Shown: positions 1-8,079 of the stretch, piece by piece
Layout of the letters: each line of letters opens with the position of its first letter
How positions within the stretch are numbered: the stretch's first letter is position 1
Assembly (NCBI GenBank): GCA_016934035.1
Contig: JAFGTP010000064.1
Coordinates: forward strand, 1-46,444
Direction: 5' to 3'
Length of the DNA: 46,444 bases
Source: Fidelibacterota bacterium
GTDB lineage: Bacteria > Fidelibacterota > UBA2242 > JAFGTP01
The notes under the pieces: model-generated
Databases searched by the model: none
The model's input: only the letters and a program-made list of their open reading frames with translations
Told to the model about the DNA's origin: nothing
Program-made: the position numbers and the translations under genes

Positions 1-240
1 ATTCATAGTGGTTTTAAATCTCAGTTAAAGTGTAAAATTATTGATGAAATTTTGTTTAAATAACAGCTAAAAAGAGCTATTAACCCTCATTCTTCATTAA
101 AAAACGTTCCATCAGACAAACTCCTATAGTCAACTTCCAATTTTCTGATTCAATAAAAATCCTTTATCTGATTTACAATCCATGCTCTGATCCCTGAAAT
201 TTATAAGAGATTACGCAAAAAACTTAATTTTGGTATAATT
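1..240. other. Gene-free left edge upstream of the hydrogenase operon
   Basis: AT-rich stretch with no convincing ORF or RNA gene. It should carry the promoter of the operon that begins at 241. The only consensus-like element is TATAAT at 234-239, which sits directly against the ATG at 241, too close to drive a transcript containing that start codon unless the start lies elsewhere. No Shine-Dalgarno sequence precedes 241, unlike most genes here. Confidence 0.4.
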
Positions 241-609
241 ATGAAGGTAGTGATAGCAGATGATTCCCGTGTTTTAATTGACCATTTGTCAGAAATCCTG
301 ACGGATATCGGCGGTGTTGAAATCATCGGAAAAGTTTCAGATACAGACGCTGCTATCGCCATGATTCTGGAAAAAACCCCTGATGTTGCCATTGTTGATA
401 TCAAAATGCCCGGTCTCGGTGGCATACATGTTCTGGAACAAGTCAAGACCCAAAATGGGAAAATTAAAGTCATCATTTTTACCAACTATCCGTATCACCA
501 GTATCGTGAAAAAGCCTATGAAAAGGGCGCCGATTATTTTTTTGACAAATCCGGTGAGATGGAAAAAATGCTGGAAACACTCAAATTTTTAAGAGATAAA
601 GAGAAATAA
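241..609 (+). CDS. Single-domain response regulator (CheY-like receiver)
   Basis: Cytoplasmic receiver of 122 residues with no output domain. The acidic pair D7/D8, the phosphoacceptor D53 (in IVDIKMPG), the Thr of IIFTN and the Lys of FFDKSG near residue 103 are all present, so it should be phosphorylatable. Without a DNA-binding domain it must act by protein contact or phosphotransfer. It lies 22 bases ahead of the hydrogenase operon, and the last gene of that operon (13281) is an unpaired membrane histidine kinase, so the two may be partners bracketing the cluster; that pairing is inference. There is no visible ribosome-binding site before the ATG, although the conserved beta-1 strand (MKVVIADD) makes this start the natural one. 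Confidence 0.9.
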   Translation: MKVVIADDSRVLIDHLSEILTDIGGVEIIGKVSDTDAAIAMILEKTPDVAIVDIKMPGLGGIHVLEQVKTQNGKIKVIIFTNYPYHQYREKAYEKGADYFFDKSGEMEKMLETLKFLRDKEK

Positions 610-631
610 TATCAATTGGGCGGAGGACAGA

Positions 632-1648
632 ATGCTCGTCAAAGTAAAAGATTTTGAAAAATTTCTGGATAATTGCAAAACACAAATGCCCAGGGGCATT
701 GATGCTGTCATTGTTCCCGACAAGAGTCTGGAAGACAGGGAGTTTAAGTATTTCGTCAATATCCCGGATGCCAAAAATATTATCCTCAACAGTTACCGGA
801 CCGTAGAGCCGATTCGAATGCTCTTTTACCTGCCACGGGCCCAGGTGTTTCCCTATGAAAAAAAGAATATCAAACGCTTGCTGGTGGGAGTGAAAGGCTG
901 TGACCTGAGGTCCTTGCGCCTGCTGGATAAAGCACTGATCAATGATGATTTTATTGACCCGGATTATAAATTCTGGCGGGACAATACTTATATTATTAGT
1001 ACTGATTGTCAGGAGTTGGGAGAATCCTGTCATTGCACTGTGCTCAACGGTACACCTTGGGCGAAACACAATTTTGATATCAACATGACCCGGGTTGATG
1101 ATGATTTTGTGCTGGAAGTCGGCAGTGAAAAAGGTCAGGAAATTCTGGAATTACTGAAAGAATATATGACCATTACCGAAGCACCAGTCCGCATCAGGGA
1201 ACTCAAAGACAAAAAGCGCCTGGAAATGGAAGCCAAAGTCCGGGAACAGAATAAAGAATTTACAATTCAGAATTACAAAGACCTGCGAAAATACGCTTCT
1301 GAAAAGTGGAAAAAAGAATCCAAAGACTGTGTTGGCTGCGGCGCCTGTACCAATAGCTGCTGTTCCTGCTATTGTATTATTGTCAATGATGAGACCCGGG
1401 AAGGTGAAAAATTCATCAAGGTACGGTCAACAGATTCCTGCCAGATCAATGGATATGCAAGAGTTGCCGGTGGTGATTCACCCCGTCCGCATATGTATCA
1501 GCGGTTTAGAAACCGGTACCTGTGCAAATTTGATTACATGCCCAGCCAGTTTGAATTAATGGGCTGTGAGGGATGTGGTCGCTGTATTGATGCCTGTCCG
1601 GCTGAGATTGACATTCGCAAAGTGGTCAGGAGTCTGGCTGAAGGGTAG
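632..1648 (+). CDS. Sulfhydrogenase beta-like 4Fe-4S protein (HydB/AsrA family)
   Basis: 338-residue soluble iron-sulfur protein. Two ferredoxin-type clusters are visible near the C-terminus: C233-x2-C-x2-C-x3-C followed by extra cysteines to C248, and C312-x2-C-x2-C-x3-C322. The N-terminal part carries KGCDLRSLRLLD (C90) and a DCQELGESCHC motif (126-135), typical of the beta subunit of archaeal sulfhydrogenase and of anaerobic sulfite reductase subunit A. In those enzymes it relays electrons between the flavin/NAD(P)H subunit and the catalytic part. The next gene is the matching flavin subunit, but the soluble hydrogenase alpha/delta subunits are absent; membrane hydrogenase genes follow instead. 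A GGCGGAGG ribosome-binding site precedes the ATG. I infer an electron-input role for the membrane complex. Confidence 0.85.
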   Translation: MLVKVKDFEKFLDNCKTQMPRGIDAVIVPDKSLEDREFKYFVNIPDAKNIILNSYRTVEPIRMLFYLPRAQVFPYEKKNIKRLLVGVKGCDLRSLRLLDKALINDDFIDPDYKFWRDNTYIISTDCQELGESCHCTVLNGTPWAKHNFDINMTRVDDDFVLEVGSEKGQEILELLKEYMTITEAPVRIRELKDKKRLEMEAKVREQNKEFTIQNYKDLRKYASEKWKKESKDCVGCGACTNSCCSCYCIIVNDETREGEKFIKVRSTDSCQINGYARVAGGDSPRPHMYQRFRNRYLCKFDYMPSQFELMGCEGCGRCIDACPAEIDIRKVVRSLAEG

Positions 1649-1847
1649 AAAAATGATGTCCATGAATCTTATAAATATAAAGAAGGATGTTTACGCGCAA
1701 CTTTTTAGTCAGGCCGGGCTGGTTGAATTGGAACGTTTTTGCGGACAACACTGCTTTCTGAAATCGCTTTTCCACGGGTTCAGAAGGGCAGAATTTGGAA
1801 TATTATTTTGCGTCTTTAGCGGTCAAATAGAATTCGAGGAGTTATAA
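1649..1847 (+). other. Non-coding spacer A inside the hydrogenase operon
   Basis: 199-base gap between the two electron-input genes, in an operon whose other junctions mostly overlap. An open frame (ATG 1653, 64 residues) fills it but lacks a ribosome-binding site and resembles no family I know. Near its 3' end, 1807-1825 reads as the reverse complement of a TGACCGC-AAAGA element that also occurs in spacer B at 7927-7938, suggesting a decayed interspersed repeat. Confidence 0.5.
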
Positions 1848-2675
1848 ATGTGTGAAAAAAATGCTTTCAGAACGATTTCTGCAACAGTAACAAAATTAGT
1901 GGAGGAGTCCCCATTGATTCGAACTCTGCGGGTTGAGCCGGAGGAGGAATTTGTATTTCATACCGGTCAATTCGCAGAATTGAGTGTTCCCAATATAGGG
2001 GAAGGTCCTTTCACTCCCTCTTCCGGACAATTCGACAGGGACATATTGGAGTTTACCATCATGAAAGCCGGATTTGTGACGGAACATATTCATCAGCTCA
2101 AAGTGGGGGACCGAATTGGATTGCGTGGTCCTTTTGGTACAAAATATCCGATTGATGAGTGGTATGGCAAAGATGTACTGATCCTGGGCGGCGGTGTGGG
2201 ACTGGCCCCGACACGCTCACTCTTTTTATCCCTGGTCCACCAGATTGATAAATATAAAAGCATTACCTTTCTCACAGGCGCCCGGACCCCCGGTGATATG
2301 ATTTACAAAGACCAGGTCAAAGAATGGAACAAAATCGATAAAGTGAATATCATTTCAGCCGTTGACAAGGTTCCGGAAGGACAGGAATGGGATTGTGAGG
2401 TCTGCCTCATCACAAAATTGCTGGACAAGGTCACGATTGACCCCCAGGAAAGCCCGGCTGTGGTCTGTGGCCCGCCTGTTATGATGAAATTTGGAACAAT
2501 TGAACTGTTGAACCATGGCTTTCAGGAAAGCAACATCTATCTCTCAATGGAGAAAAAAATGTATTGCGGGCATGGCCAATGCCGTCATTGCGTGATGGGA
2601 AAATATTATGCCTGCAAAGACGGAGCTGTCTTTACTTATGATAAAATAAAAAATGAGGAGAATATCTGGGAATGA
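1848..2675 (+). CDS. Sulfhydrogenase gamma-like FAD/NAD(P)-binding [2Fe-2S] reductase subunit
   Basis: 275-residue member of the ferredoxin-reductase/PyrK superfamily, matching sulfhydrogenase gamma (HydG-type). The N-terminal FAD-binding barrel holds a TPSS segment near 56-59. The nucleotide-binding half has GGGVGLAP (114-121) and VVCGPPVMM. The C-terminal [2Fe-2S] motif is C240-x4-C-x2-C-x7-C256 followed by KDGAVF, as in dihydroorotate dehydrogenase electron-transfer subunits. Expected role: two-electron exchange with NAD(P)H split to one-electron iron-sulfur carriers. It follows spacer A with a GAGGAG ribosome-binding site and overlaps the next gene by four bases. Whether NADH or NADPH is used cannot be read from the sequence. 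Confidence 0.88.
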   Translation: MCEKNAFRTISATVTKLVEESPLIRTLRVEPEEEFVFHTGQFAELSVPNIGEGPFTPSSGQFDRDILEFTIMKAGFVTEHIHQLKVGDRIGLRGPFGTKYPIDEWYGKDVLILGGGVGLAPTRSLFLSLVHQIDKYKSITFLTGARTPGDMIYKDQVKEWNKIDKVNIISAVDKVPEGQEWDCEVCLITKLLDKVTIDPQESPAVVCGPPVMMKFGTIELLNHGFQESNIYLSMEKKMYCGHGQCRHCVMGKYYACKDGAVFTYDKIKNEENIWE

Positions 2676-3175
2676 AAAAATTATTGATTGATATTCCTGA
2701 ATTGATGAAAGCAAATGTTTCCGGCCGGGATATTCAGTGCGAATATTTTTATCATCGTCAAAATGATGGTGCGTTGTCTCTCCTGGAAATAGCCGAATTT
2801 GCTGTATATTGCCGTCAGTGCAAAGAGGCCTTTTGTGTGACGGCTTGTCCAAAAGATGCCCTGGAACACCGTAAAGACGGTATGATTATTCGGTATAATA
2901 TGCGTTGTGTCGGTTGTAAAAGTTGTACCCTTGCTTGCCCTTTTGGGACCATTTTTCCGGAAGTGATGAATTATATCACCTCCAAATGTGATCTTTGTCT
3001 GAAAAAACTTGAAAAGGACCCGGGCTATGTTCCCCTCTGTGCCAGAACAGCACCGGACAATACCATCACAGTGCAGGAAATTGATGTTGAAGATCCGCAG
3101 CTAAAGTTGTTTTTTTACGGTGACCATGTTGCGATCAAAGCCCATTCCTGGAAATATAAGGAGGGAAAACGATGA
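2672..3175 (+). CDS. Polyferredoxin (HycB/HydN/CooF-like) electron-transfer subunit
   Basis: 167-residue iron-sulfur protein linking the input module to the membrane hydrogenase. Two complete cysteine sets are visible (C47-x2-C-x4-C-x3-C59 and C79-x2-C-x2-C-x3-C89). A third set has C106, C109 and C123, but the expected fourth cysteine is alanine in the segment CARTAPDN (123-130), so the cluster pattern is reduced from the four-cluster HycB plan. Its start overlaps the preceding stop (ATGA) and its stop overlaps the next start, indicating translational coupling. Probable role: carrying electrons between the flavin subunit and the NuoB/NuoI-like clusters. It could instead be the docking subunit for free ferredoxin. 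Confidence 0.85.
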   Translation: MKKLLIDIPELMKANVSGRDIQCEYFYHRQNDGALSLLEIAEFAVYCRQCKEAFCVTACPKDALEHRKDGMIIRYNMRCVGCKSCTLACPFGTIFPEVMNYITSKCDLCLKKLEKDPGYVPLCARTAPDNTITVQEIDVEDPQLKLFFYGDHVAIKAHSWKYKEGKR

Positions 3176-4098
3176 TCCTGGATAATTTATTTTACCTGTT
3201 TGTGTTTCCCGGTTTTTTATTCGTTGCTGTTTTGGGACTGCTGGTGGGCTGGGTTGACAGAAAAGTCAGCGCCCGCTTCCAGTTTCGTGTCGGACCTCCG
3301 GTTCTGCAAAATTTCAACGATTTTTTCAAATTGCTGGGCAAACAGACAATTATCGTCAAAGACAGTGTTAAATCCCTCTTTATTGCCGCCCCTTTACTGG
3401 CTTTTGGGACTTTGTGCCTGATTGCCACTATGGTGGGCATGGCCCTCTTTTTTGAACAGGGGTTTCATGGAGACTTGCTGGTGCTGATGTACCTGATGAT
3501 GGTGTATTCGGTGATGTTGGTGCTGGGTGGAATATCAACCGGCAATGTCTACAGCAGTATTGGCGCCGGAAGAGAAATCAAATTACTTCTGGGAGATGAA
3601 CTGGTTTTTATTCTGGTCTGTCTGATTCCCATTGTTAAATCCGGCTATGCTGTCAACCTGGAAGCGATGATTATCGCACAAAGTGATGGAATGTTCATTG
3701 GCTCGGTTTCAGGCGTCATTGGATTGATCGCTGGACTGCTATGCATTCAGGCCAAAATGGCGTTGCGGCCCTTTGACATTGCCGAGGCGGAAACTGAAAT
3801 AGTGGAAGGTCCGCTGATGGAATATTCCGGCCCTCTGCTGGCTTTCTGGAAGTTGAATCACCATATCATGTATGTCGCCTATCCGCTGGTGCTGGTGGTG
3901 CTGTTCTTTGGCGGGTTTAATTTGCAGGGAATTGGCATTCTCTGGGCAGTGCTGAAATATCTTCTTATCGTCGTTCTGATGATCATTATTAAAAATACAA
4001 ATCCGAGATTGCAGATCGATAACGCTCTGAAATTTTTCTGGCGGGTTTTGGCGCCCCTGGCTTTTATCGGATTAATTCTAGCAGTATTAGGAGTATAA
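3172..4098 (+). CDS. Hydrogenase membrane anchor, NuoH/EchB/MbhM-like
   Basis: 308-residue integral membrane protein with about eight hydrophobic segments. The N-terminal loop RKVSARFQFRVGPP (31-44) and the later FDIAEAETEIVEGP are the hallmark NuoH/HyfC/EchB motifs; the acidic loop is the part that contacts the peripheral arm and quinone/ion channel in relatives. It anchors the hydrogenase small and large subunits to the membrane and forms the junction with the antiporter-like subunits. It overlaps the polyferredoxin gene by four bases, and the next gene starts one base after its stop. Family assignment is firm; the naming (Ech versus Mbh) depends on phylogeny not done here. Confidence 0.93.
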   Translation: MILDNLFYLFVFPGFLFVAVLGLLVGWVDRKVSARFQFRVGPPVLQNFNDFFKLLGKQTIIVKDSVKSLFIAAPLLAFGTLCLIATMVGMALFFEQGFHGDLLVLMYLMMVYSVMLVLGGISTGNVYSSIGAGREIKLLLGDELVFILVCLIPIVKSGYAVNLEAMIIAQSDGMFIGSVSGVIGLIAGLLCIQAKMALRPFDIAEAETEIVEGPLMEYSGPLLAFWKLNHHIMYVAYPLVLVVLFFGGFNLQGIGILWAVLKYLLIVVLMIIIKNTNPRLQIDNALKFFWRVLAPLAFIGLILAVLGV

Positions 4099-4099
4099 A

Positions 4100-4519
4100 A
4101 TGGGATGGTATAATAAACGATTGGCAAAATCCTTATGGGTCTTTCACGTCAGCGGCTCCCCTTGCAATAATTGTGATATTGAAATTCTCGATTTGCTGAC
4201 GCCCAAGTATGACCTGGAACGGTTGGGAATCAAACTGGTGGGTTCTATTCGGCATGCTGATGTACTGCTGATGACCGGTGTCATGAATAAAAAAATTGCG
4301 CCCAGAATCAAAAAATTGTATGAGCAGGCTCCGAAACCGATATTTGTGGTGGCAGTGGGGTCCTGCCCGGCTTCAACAATCACTTTCAAAAAAAGTTATA
4401 ACCGGGTGGAAAAAATTGAAGATGTCATTCCCATCGACATGTATATCCCTGGTTGTCCGCCCAAGCCCGAAGCAATGATCGAAGGTGTGGCCAAACTTAT
4501 AGGAGTTTTGAATGGATAA
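4100..4519 (+). CDS. [NiFe] hydrogenase small subunit, NuoB/EchC/MbhJ-like
   Basis: 139-residue small subunit that holds the [4Fe-4S] cluster nearest the active site. The four ligands are visible: C22 and C25 in SGSPCNNCDIE, C89 in VGSCPAS, and C119 in PGCPPKPEA. The CxxC arrangement is that of group-4 hydrogenases rather than the adjacent CC of complex I NuoB. The size matches Ech/Mbh small subunits, which lack the extra ferredoxin domains of periplasmic hydrogenases. It ends overlapping the next gene by eight bases. It works with the large subunit at 4940. Confidence 0.94.
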   Translation: MGWYNKRLAKSLWVFHVSGSPCNNCDIEILDLLTPKYDLERLGIKLVGSIRHADVLLMTGVMNKKIAPRIKKLYEQAPKPIFVVAVGSCPASTITFKKSYNRVEKIEDVIPIDMYIPGCPPKPEAMIEGVAKLIGVLNG

Positions 4520-4943
4520 ACTAAATAAGTTCATCGAAGACATGGGTGACAAAATCAGCCATAAAATCGACAAAAAGCGTCGGTTTTACTTTAATGTCAA
4601 AAATGAAGATTTACGCGATGTAGTGGAAGTTTTGTGGAATGAAATCGGTTGCCGGCTGTCCACTGCTACGGGTATGGAAATGGAACATGGCCTGGAAATC
4701 CTATATCATTTTTCCGATGACGAAACCGGTCAGTATTATTGTCCGCGGCTGGTGATTGAAGATAAGAAAAATCCCGCCTGCAACTCCATTGTTCCCATCG
4801 TCAAAGGCGCCGAGTGGATTGAGCGGGAGATTTTTGATTTTTGGGGTATCAATTTTATCGACCATCCGCGTATGGAACGATTGCTGGCGCTGAACCATCC
4901 TGAAAATCTGGATAAACCTCTCAGAATGGAGGATAAAAAATGA
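4512..4943 (+). CDS. Hydrogenase accessory subunit, NuoC/EchD/MbhK-like
   Basis: 143-residue homologue of the 30-kDa complex I subunit. The diagnostic EREIFDFWGINFIDHPRMER segment lies near 108-127, followed by a LLALNHP stretch. In group-4 hydrogenases this subunit sits on the peripheral arm and stabilises the large subunit; it has no cofactor. It overlaps its neighbours on both sides (8 and 4 bases), keeping the NuoB-C-D order. It is smaller than NuoC, as is usual for hydrogenase-type versions. Confidence 0.92.
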   Translation: MDKLNKFIEDMGDKISHKIDKKRRFYFNVKNEDLRDVVEVLWNEIGCRLSTATGMEMEHGLEILYHFSDDETGQYYCPRLVIEDKKNPACNSIVPIVKGAEWIEREIFDFWGINFIDHPRMERLLALNHPENLDKPLRMEDKK

Positions 4944-6115
4944 GTAAAGTACCTGTCGGGCCCTTTCATCCCTTGCTGGAGGAAGCAGAATATTTTGAAC
5001 TGACAGTTGATGGAGAAACTGTCATTGACATCGATATGGAAATCGGATGGATGCACCGGGGCCATGAATATATTTCGGAAATGAGCAGCTTTACACAATC
5101 CATTTACCTGGTTGAACGAATTTGCGGTATTTGTTCCACCTCTCATCCCCTGGCCTGTGTCCACGCCATTGAAGATATTGATAATATCGAAATTCCGGAC
5201 CGGGCCCGCTACATTCGCAGCCTGGTCGGGGAACTGGAAAGAATTCATTCTCATCTGCTGTGGCTGGGACTGGCTGGACATTTTATCGGCTATGATACCG
5301 TCTGGATGTGGGCCTGGAAATACCGTGAACCGGTGTTGCAGATGATGGAATTGATTTCCGGCAACAGAAACCACTACGGCATGATGCGGGTCGGCGGTGT
5401 GGCCCGGGATGTGGAACCGGAAAAATTGCCGGAACTGCATAAGCATCTCGATATGATTGAAGAAAAAATGAAGATGATTGCAAAGATTGCCAATGATGAT
5501 CCGGTGCTGAAAAAACGGCTCAAAGGCGTCGGGGTGTTGACCCAAGAGGATGCACGAAATTATTGCGCCACCGGTCCTACTTCCAGGGCCTCCGGCGTTC
5601 GGGGAGACGTGCGTAAGGATGATCCCACCGATGCCTATGACCTGGTGGATTTTAAGGAAATTGTTTTGTCAAATGGTGATGTTTATGACAAACTGGTGGT
5701 CCGTGTCCTGGAGATTATTGAATCTGTAAAAATTTGTCGCCAATGCATCGATAAACTCAAAATCGTTAAAGGCTCTTTTTGGAATAAGGTGGAACAGGTG
5801 GGTGAGGGTGAAGGCTGCGGTCGCTATGAAGCGCCCCGCGGTGAGGTTTTTCACTATATTCGCAGTGATGGCACCAACCGGCCGATTCGGCACAAAGTCC
5901 GTGCTCCCAGCTATGTCAATATTCCCACTTACGAAGCTTCGTGCAAAGGCATTTCAATTTCCGATGCATTGATTACATTAGCGTCTGTGGATCCCTGTTA
6001 TTGCTGTACCGAACGTTCTATGAAAATTAAAGATGTCCATAACAAAGAAGTGCCGGACCTGTTGACTTTATCGAGGAATAAAACTGAAAAAATACGGAGG
6101 GAAATAAATGATTGA
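4940..6115 (+). CDS. [NiFe] hydrogenase large (catalytic) subunit, NuoD/EchE/MbhL-like
   Basis: 391-residue large subunit of a group-4 hydrogenase, catalysing 2H+ + 2e- to H2. Both Ni-binding pairs are intact: C62/C65 in ERICGICSTSH and C353/C356 in DPCYCCTER. This separates it from NuoD and from Mbx/Mbs-type subunits, in which the site is altered. Thirty-two residues follow R359, consistent with a C-terminal peptide removed by the maturation protease encoded downstream at 12823. Start overlaps the NuoC-like gene by four bases; the stop overlaps the NuoL-like gene by eight. H2 production from ferredoxin and/or NAD(P)H is the expected direction in a fermenter; uptake cannot be excluded. Confidence 0.95.
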   Translation: MSKVPVGPFHPLLEEAEYFELTVDGETVIDIDMEIGWMHRGHEYISEMSSFTQSIYLVERICGICSTSHPLACVHAIEDIDNIEIPDRARYIRSLVGELERIHSHLLWLGLAGHFIGYDTVWMWAWKYREPVLQMMELISGNRNHYGMMRVGGVARDVEPEKLPELHKHLDMIEEKMKMIAKIANDDPVLKKRLKGVGVLTQEDARNYCATGPTSRASGVRGDVRKDDPTDAYDLVDFKEIVLSNGDVYDKLVVRVLEIIESVKICRQCIDKLKIVKGSFWNKVEQVGEGEGCGRYEAPRGEVFHYIRSDGTNRPIRHKVRAPSYVNIPTYEASCKGISISDALITLASVDPCYCCTERSMKIKDVHNKEVPDLLTLSRNKTEKIRREIND

Positions 6116-7922
6116 TTATATTCTTTTGCTGGTTTTATTGCCTGTAATTGTCGGGATTGTAAATCTCTTCCTTCCGGTAGTTCTTCAAAAAATCCTGAAC
6201 AGTGCTTTGTTTATATTTTTACTATATCCGGTATATCTGCTCTTTTATCAGTCACAATGGACTTTTGAATGGATGGGAATACTAATTTTCTCTGTTGATA
6301 AATTGTCATTGATGATGGTGGTTTCGATTCAGATTATCAGTTTAATCGTGTACATTTTTCTTTTGAAAAGTCTGACCAGAGTGCATGAAAAAATCTTTAT
6401 GGTTTATTATCCTCTGACTGTTGCGGTTTGTAATGCCGCTGTCATGAGTGTCAATTCCTGGGCGTTGCTGATAGCCTGGGGATTGTCAGGCATTTTTCTT
6501 TTTCTGGTTGGATTGATGGGTACGCAGGAAAATAATTCTGAATCAGCTAAGAAAACCATGCTGATTGTGGGCGGAAGCGATGTGTTGCTGATTTTGGGCC
6601 TGGTGCTGTTACGCTTTCTGGAATATTCCAATGGTTGGCAACTTTGGAAAATTGGTATGCCGCTGGAAGGTGAACTGGCTCGGGTTGCTTTTGTCTCACT
6701 GCTGATTGCGGCCTTTGCCAAAGCCGGAGTTTTTCCCTTTCATACCTGGATGCCGGACTATAGCAAAACCACATTGACGGAAGGCGTTGCCTTTTTGCCG
6801 GCTGCTTTGGACAAATTGCTCGGCATTTATCTGTTAGCGAGGCTGGTGACCTCGGTTTTTGTCATTGGCATTCGCATGAATCTGATTTTAATGTCCATTG
6901 GTGCTTTTACCATTATTGCAGCTGTGATGATGGCGCTGATTCAACACAATGGCAAAAAGTTATTGGGCTATCATGCGGTGAGCCAGGTTGGCTACATGGT
7001 TTTGGGAATCGGAAGCGGCAGTGTGCTGGCCTTTGCCGGCGGATTGTTTCATCTGCTCAACAATGTTCTTTATAAAACCGGTTTGTTTCTCAGTCTTGGT
7101 TCGGTTGAGAAGCAAACAGGGACGGCAGACCTTGATGATATGGGTGGATTGGGTAATAAAATGTTTTTGGCTTTTCTGCCCGCTTTGATTGCATCGCTGT
7201 CCATTTCCGGCATTCCACCCTTCAATGGATTTTTTTCCAAATGGATGATATACCAGGGCATCCTGGAATTTGCCAAAGACCTGACAGCGGGACAGCAGTT
7301 GTGGGCTTTGGTTTGTCTCATACTGGCGGTGTTTGGAAGTGCCCTGACTCTGGCCAGTTTTCTGAAATTTCTGCATACGATTTTTCTTGGCAAACCGCGG
7401 GAAAAATACAAAGATGTCAAAGATGCACCCTTTAATCAATGGCTGGCAACCGGGATAATTTCGCTGCTCTGCGTCGGTACCGGTCTTTTTGCTGTAAAAA
7501 TGCCCCTTGAATCACTGATCTACCCGGCCATGAAAGAGATGGGAATGGCCCTTCCGGTCTGGCTTGGGACCTATAGTCCTTTGCTGGTTTTCGGCTTAAT
7601 TTTACTGGCGTTCATTCCCGGAATGGTCCTTTTCCTCCTGATTAAAAATATTCGCTATGACGAAATCTATCTTGGGGGAATGGAGGCAGTGGAAAAATTT
7701 CGCATATCAGGGACCGGCTGGTATAATGAAGTCCGCAATATGCGGCCTCTGAAAGGGATCTATACTGCCGCCGAATTGAAAATTTTTGACCTTTACAGTT
7801 GGCTGAAAAACATCGCCAAAGGCTTGGGAAAACTCCTGAGTCTATTGCATATGGGACAGTTACAATTTTACAATTTGTGGATAATCATCGGTGCGATGGT
7901 CCTGTTTTGGATGATGAAATAA
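6108..7922 (+). CDS. Antiporter-like membrane subunit (NuoL / MrpA N-terminal type)
   Basis: 604-residue polytopic membrane protein of the complex I/Mrp antiporter family with at least fourteen hydrophobic segments. The TM7 lysine is present (K205 in FAKAGVFPFHTWMPD), and MrpA-like SAKKTMLIVGG lies near 147-156. The TM5 glutamate that is nearly invariant in this family (WEL/WEG) is replaced: residues 124-128 are WGLSG. Proton/Na+ movement through this subunit may therefore differ from its relatives. The C-terminus adds an amphipathic region and a last TM (570-603). Together with the 8080 product it looks like a split MrpA. Ribosome-binding site GGAGG precedes the overlapping start. Confidence 0.9.
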   Translation: MIDYILLLVLLPVIVGIVNLFLPVVLQKILNSALFIFLLYPVYLLFYQSQWTFEWMGILIFSVDKLSLMMVVSIQIISLIVYIFLLKSLTRVHEKIFMVYYPLTVAVCNAAVMSVNSWALLIAWGLSGIFLFLVGLMGTQENNSESAKKTMLIVGGSDVLLILGLVLLRFLEYSNGWQLWKIGMPLEGELARVAFVSLLIAAFAKAGVFPFHTWMPDYSKTTLTEGVAFLPAALDKLLGIYLLARLVTSVFVIGIRMNLILMSIGAFTIIAAVMMALIQHNGKKLLGYHAVSQVGYMVLGIGSGSVLAFAGGLFHLLNNVLYKTGLFLSLGSVEKQTGTADLDDMGGLGNKMFLAFLPALIASLSISGIPPFNGFFSKWMIYQGILEFAKDLTAGQQLWALVCLILAVFGSALTLASFLKFLHTIFLGKPREKYKDVKDAPFNQWLATGIISLLCVGTGLFAVKMPLESLIYPAMKEMGMALPVWLGTYSPLLVFGLILLAFIPGMVLFLLIKNIRYDEIYLGGMEAVEKFRISGTGWYNEVRNMRPLKGIYTAAELKIFDLYSWLKNIAKGLGKLLSLLHMGQLQFYNLWIIIGAMVLFWMMK

Positions 7923-8079
7923 TGAATGACCGCAAAGAAAATATTGAAATGCAAAATCCTTCTATTGCTTACGGATTTTCAGGATTACACGGATTCACCT
8001 TTTTAAAAATTATCCGCCTCTATCCGGCTAATCTGTGTCATAAAAACTTTGTGGCCACAATAAACAGAGGAATTTCGTT
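7923..8079 (+). other. Non-coding spacer B with repeat remnants
   Basis: 157 bases without a credible gene, inside the operon. It contains a direct repeat ACGGATT (7971-7977 and 7989-7995) and an imperfect inverted pair, ATTACACGGATT at 7984-7995 against AATCTGTGTCAT at 8030-8041. A TGACCGC-AAAGA element at 7927-7938 is shared in inverted orientation with spacer A. An AGAGGA ribosome-binding site for the next gene lies at its end. Confidence 0.5.

Noticed and set aside
234..239. TATAAT just before the first gene
   Set aside because: It touches the start codon, so a transcript from it would begin inside the gene. Probably chance in AT-rich DNA.
1653..1847. 64-residue open frame filling spacer A
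   Set aside because: No ribosome-binding site, no recognisable family, and the stretch shares a repeat element with another non-coding spacer. Kept as a non-coding gap.
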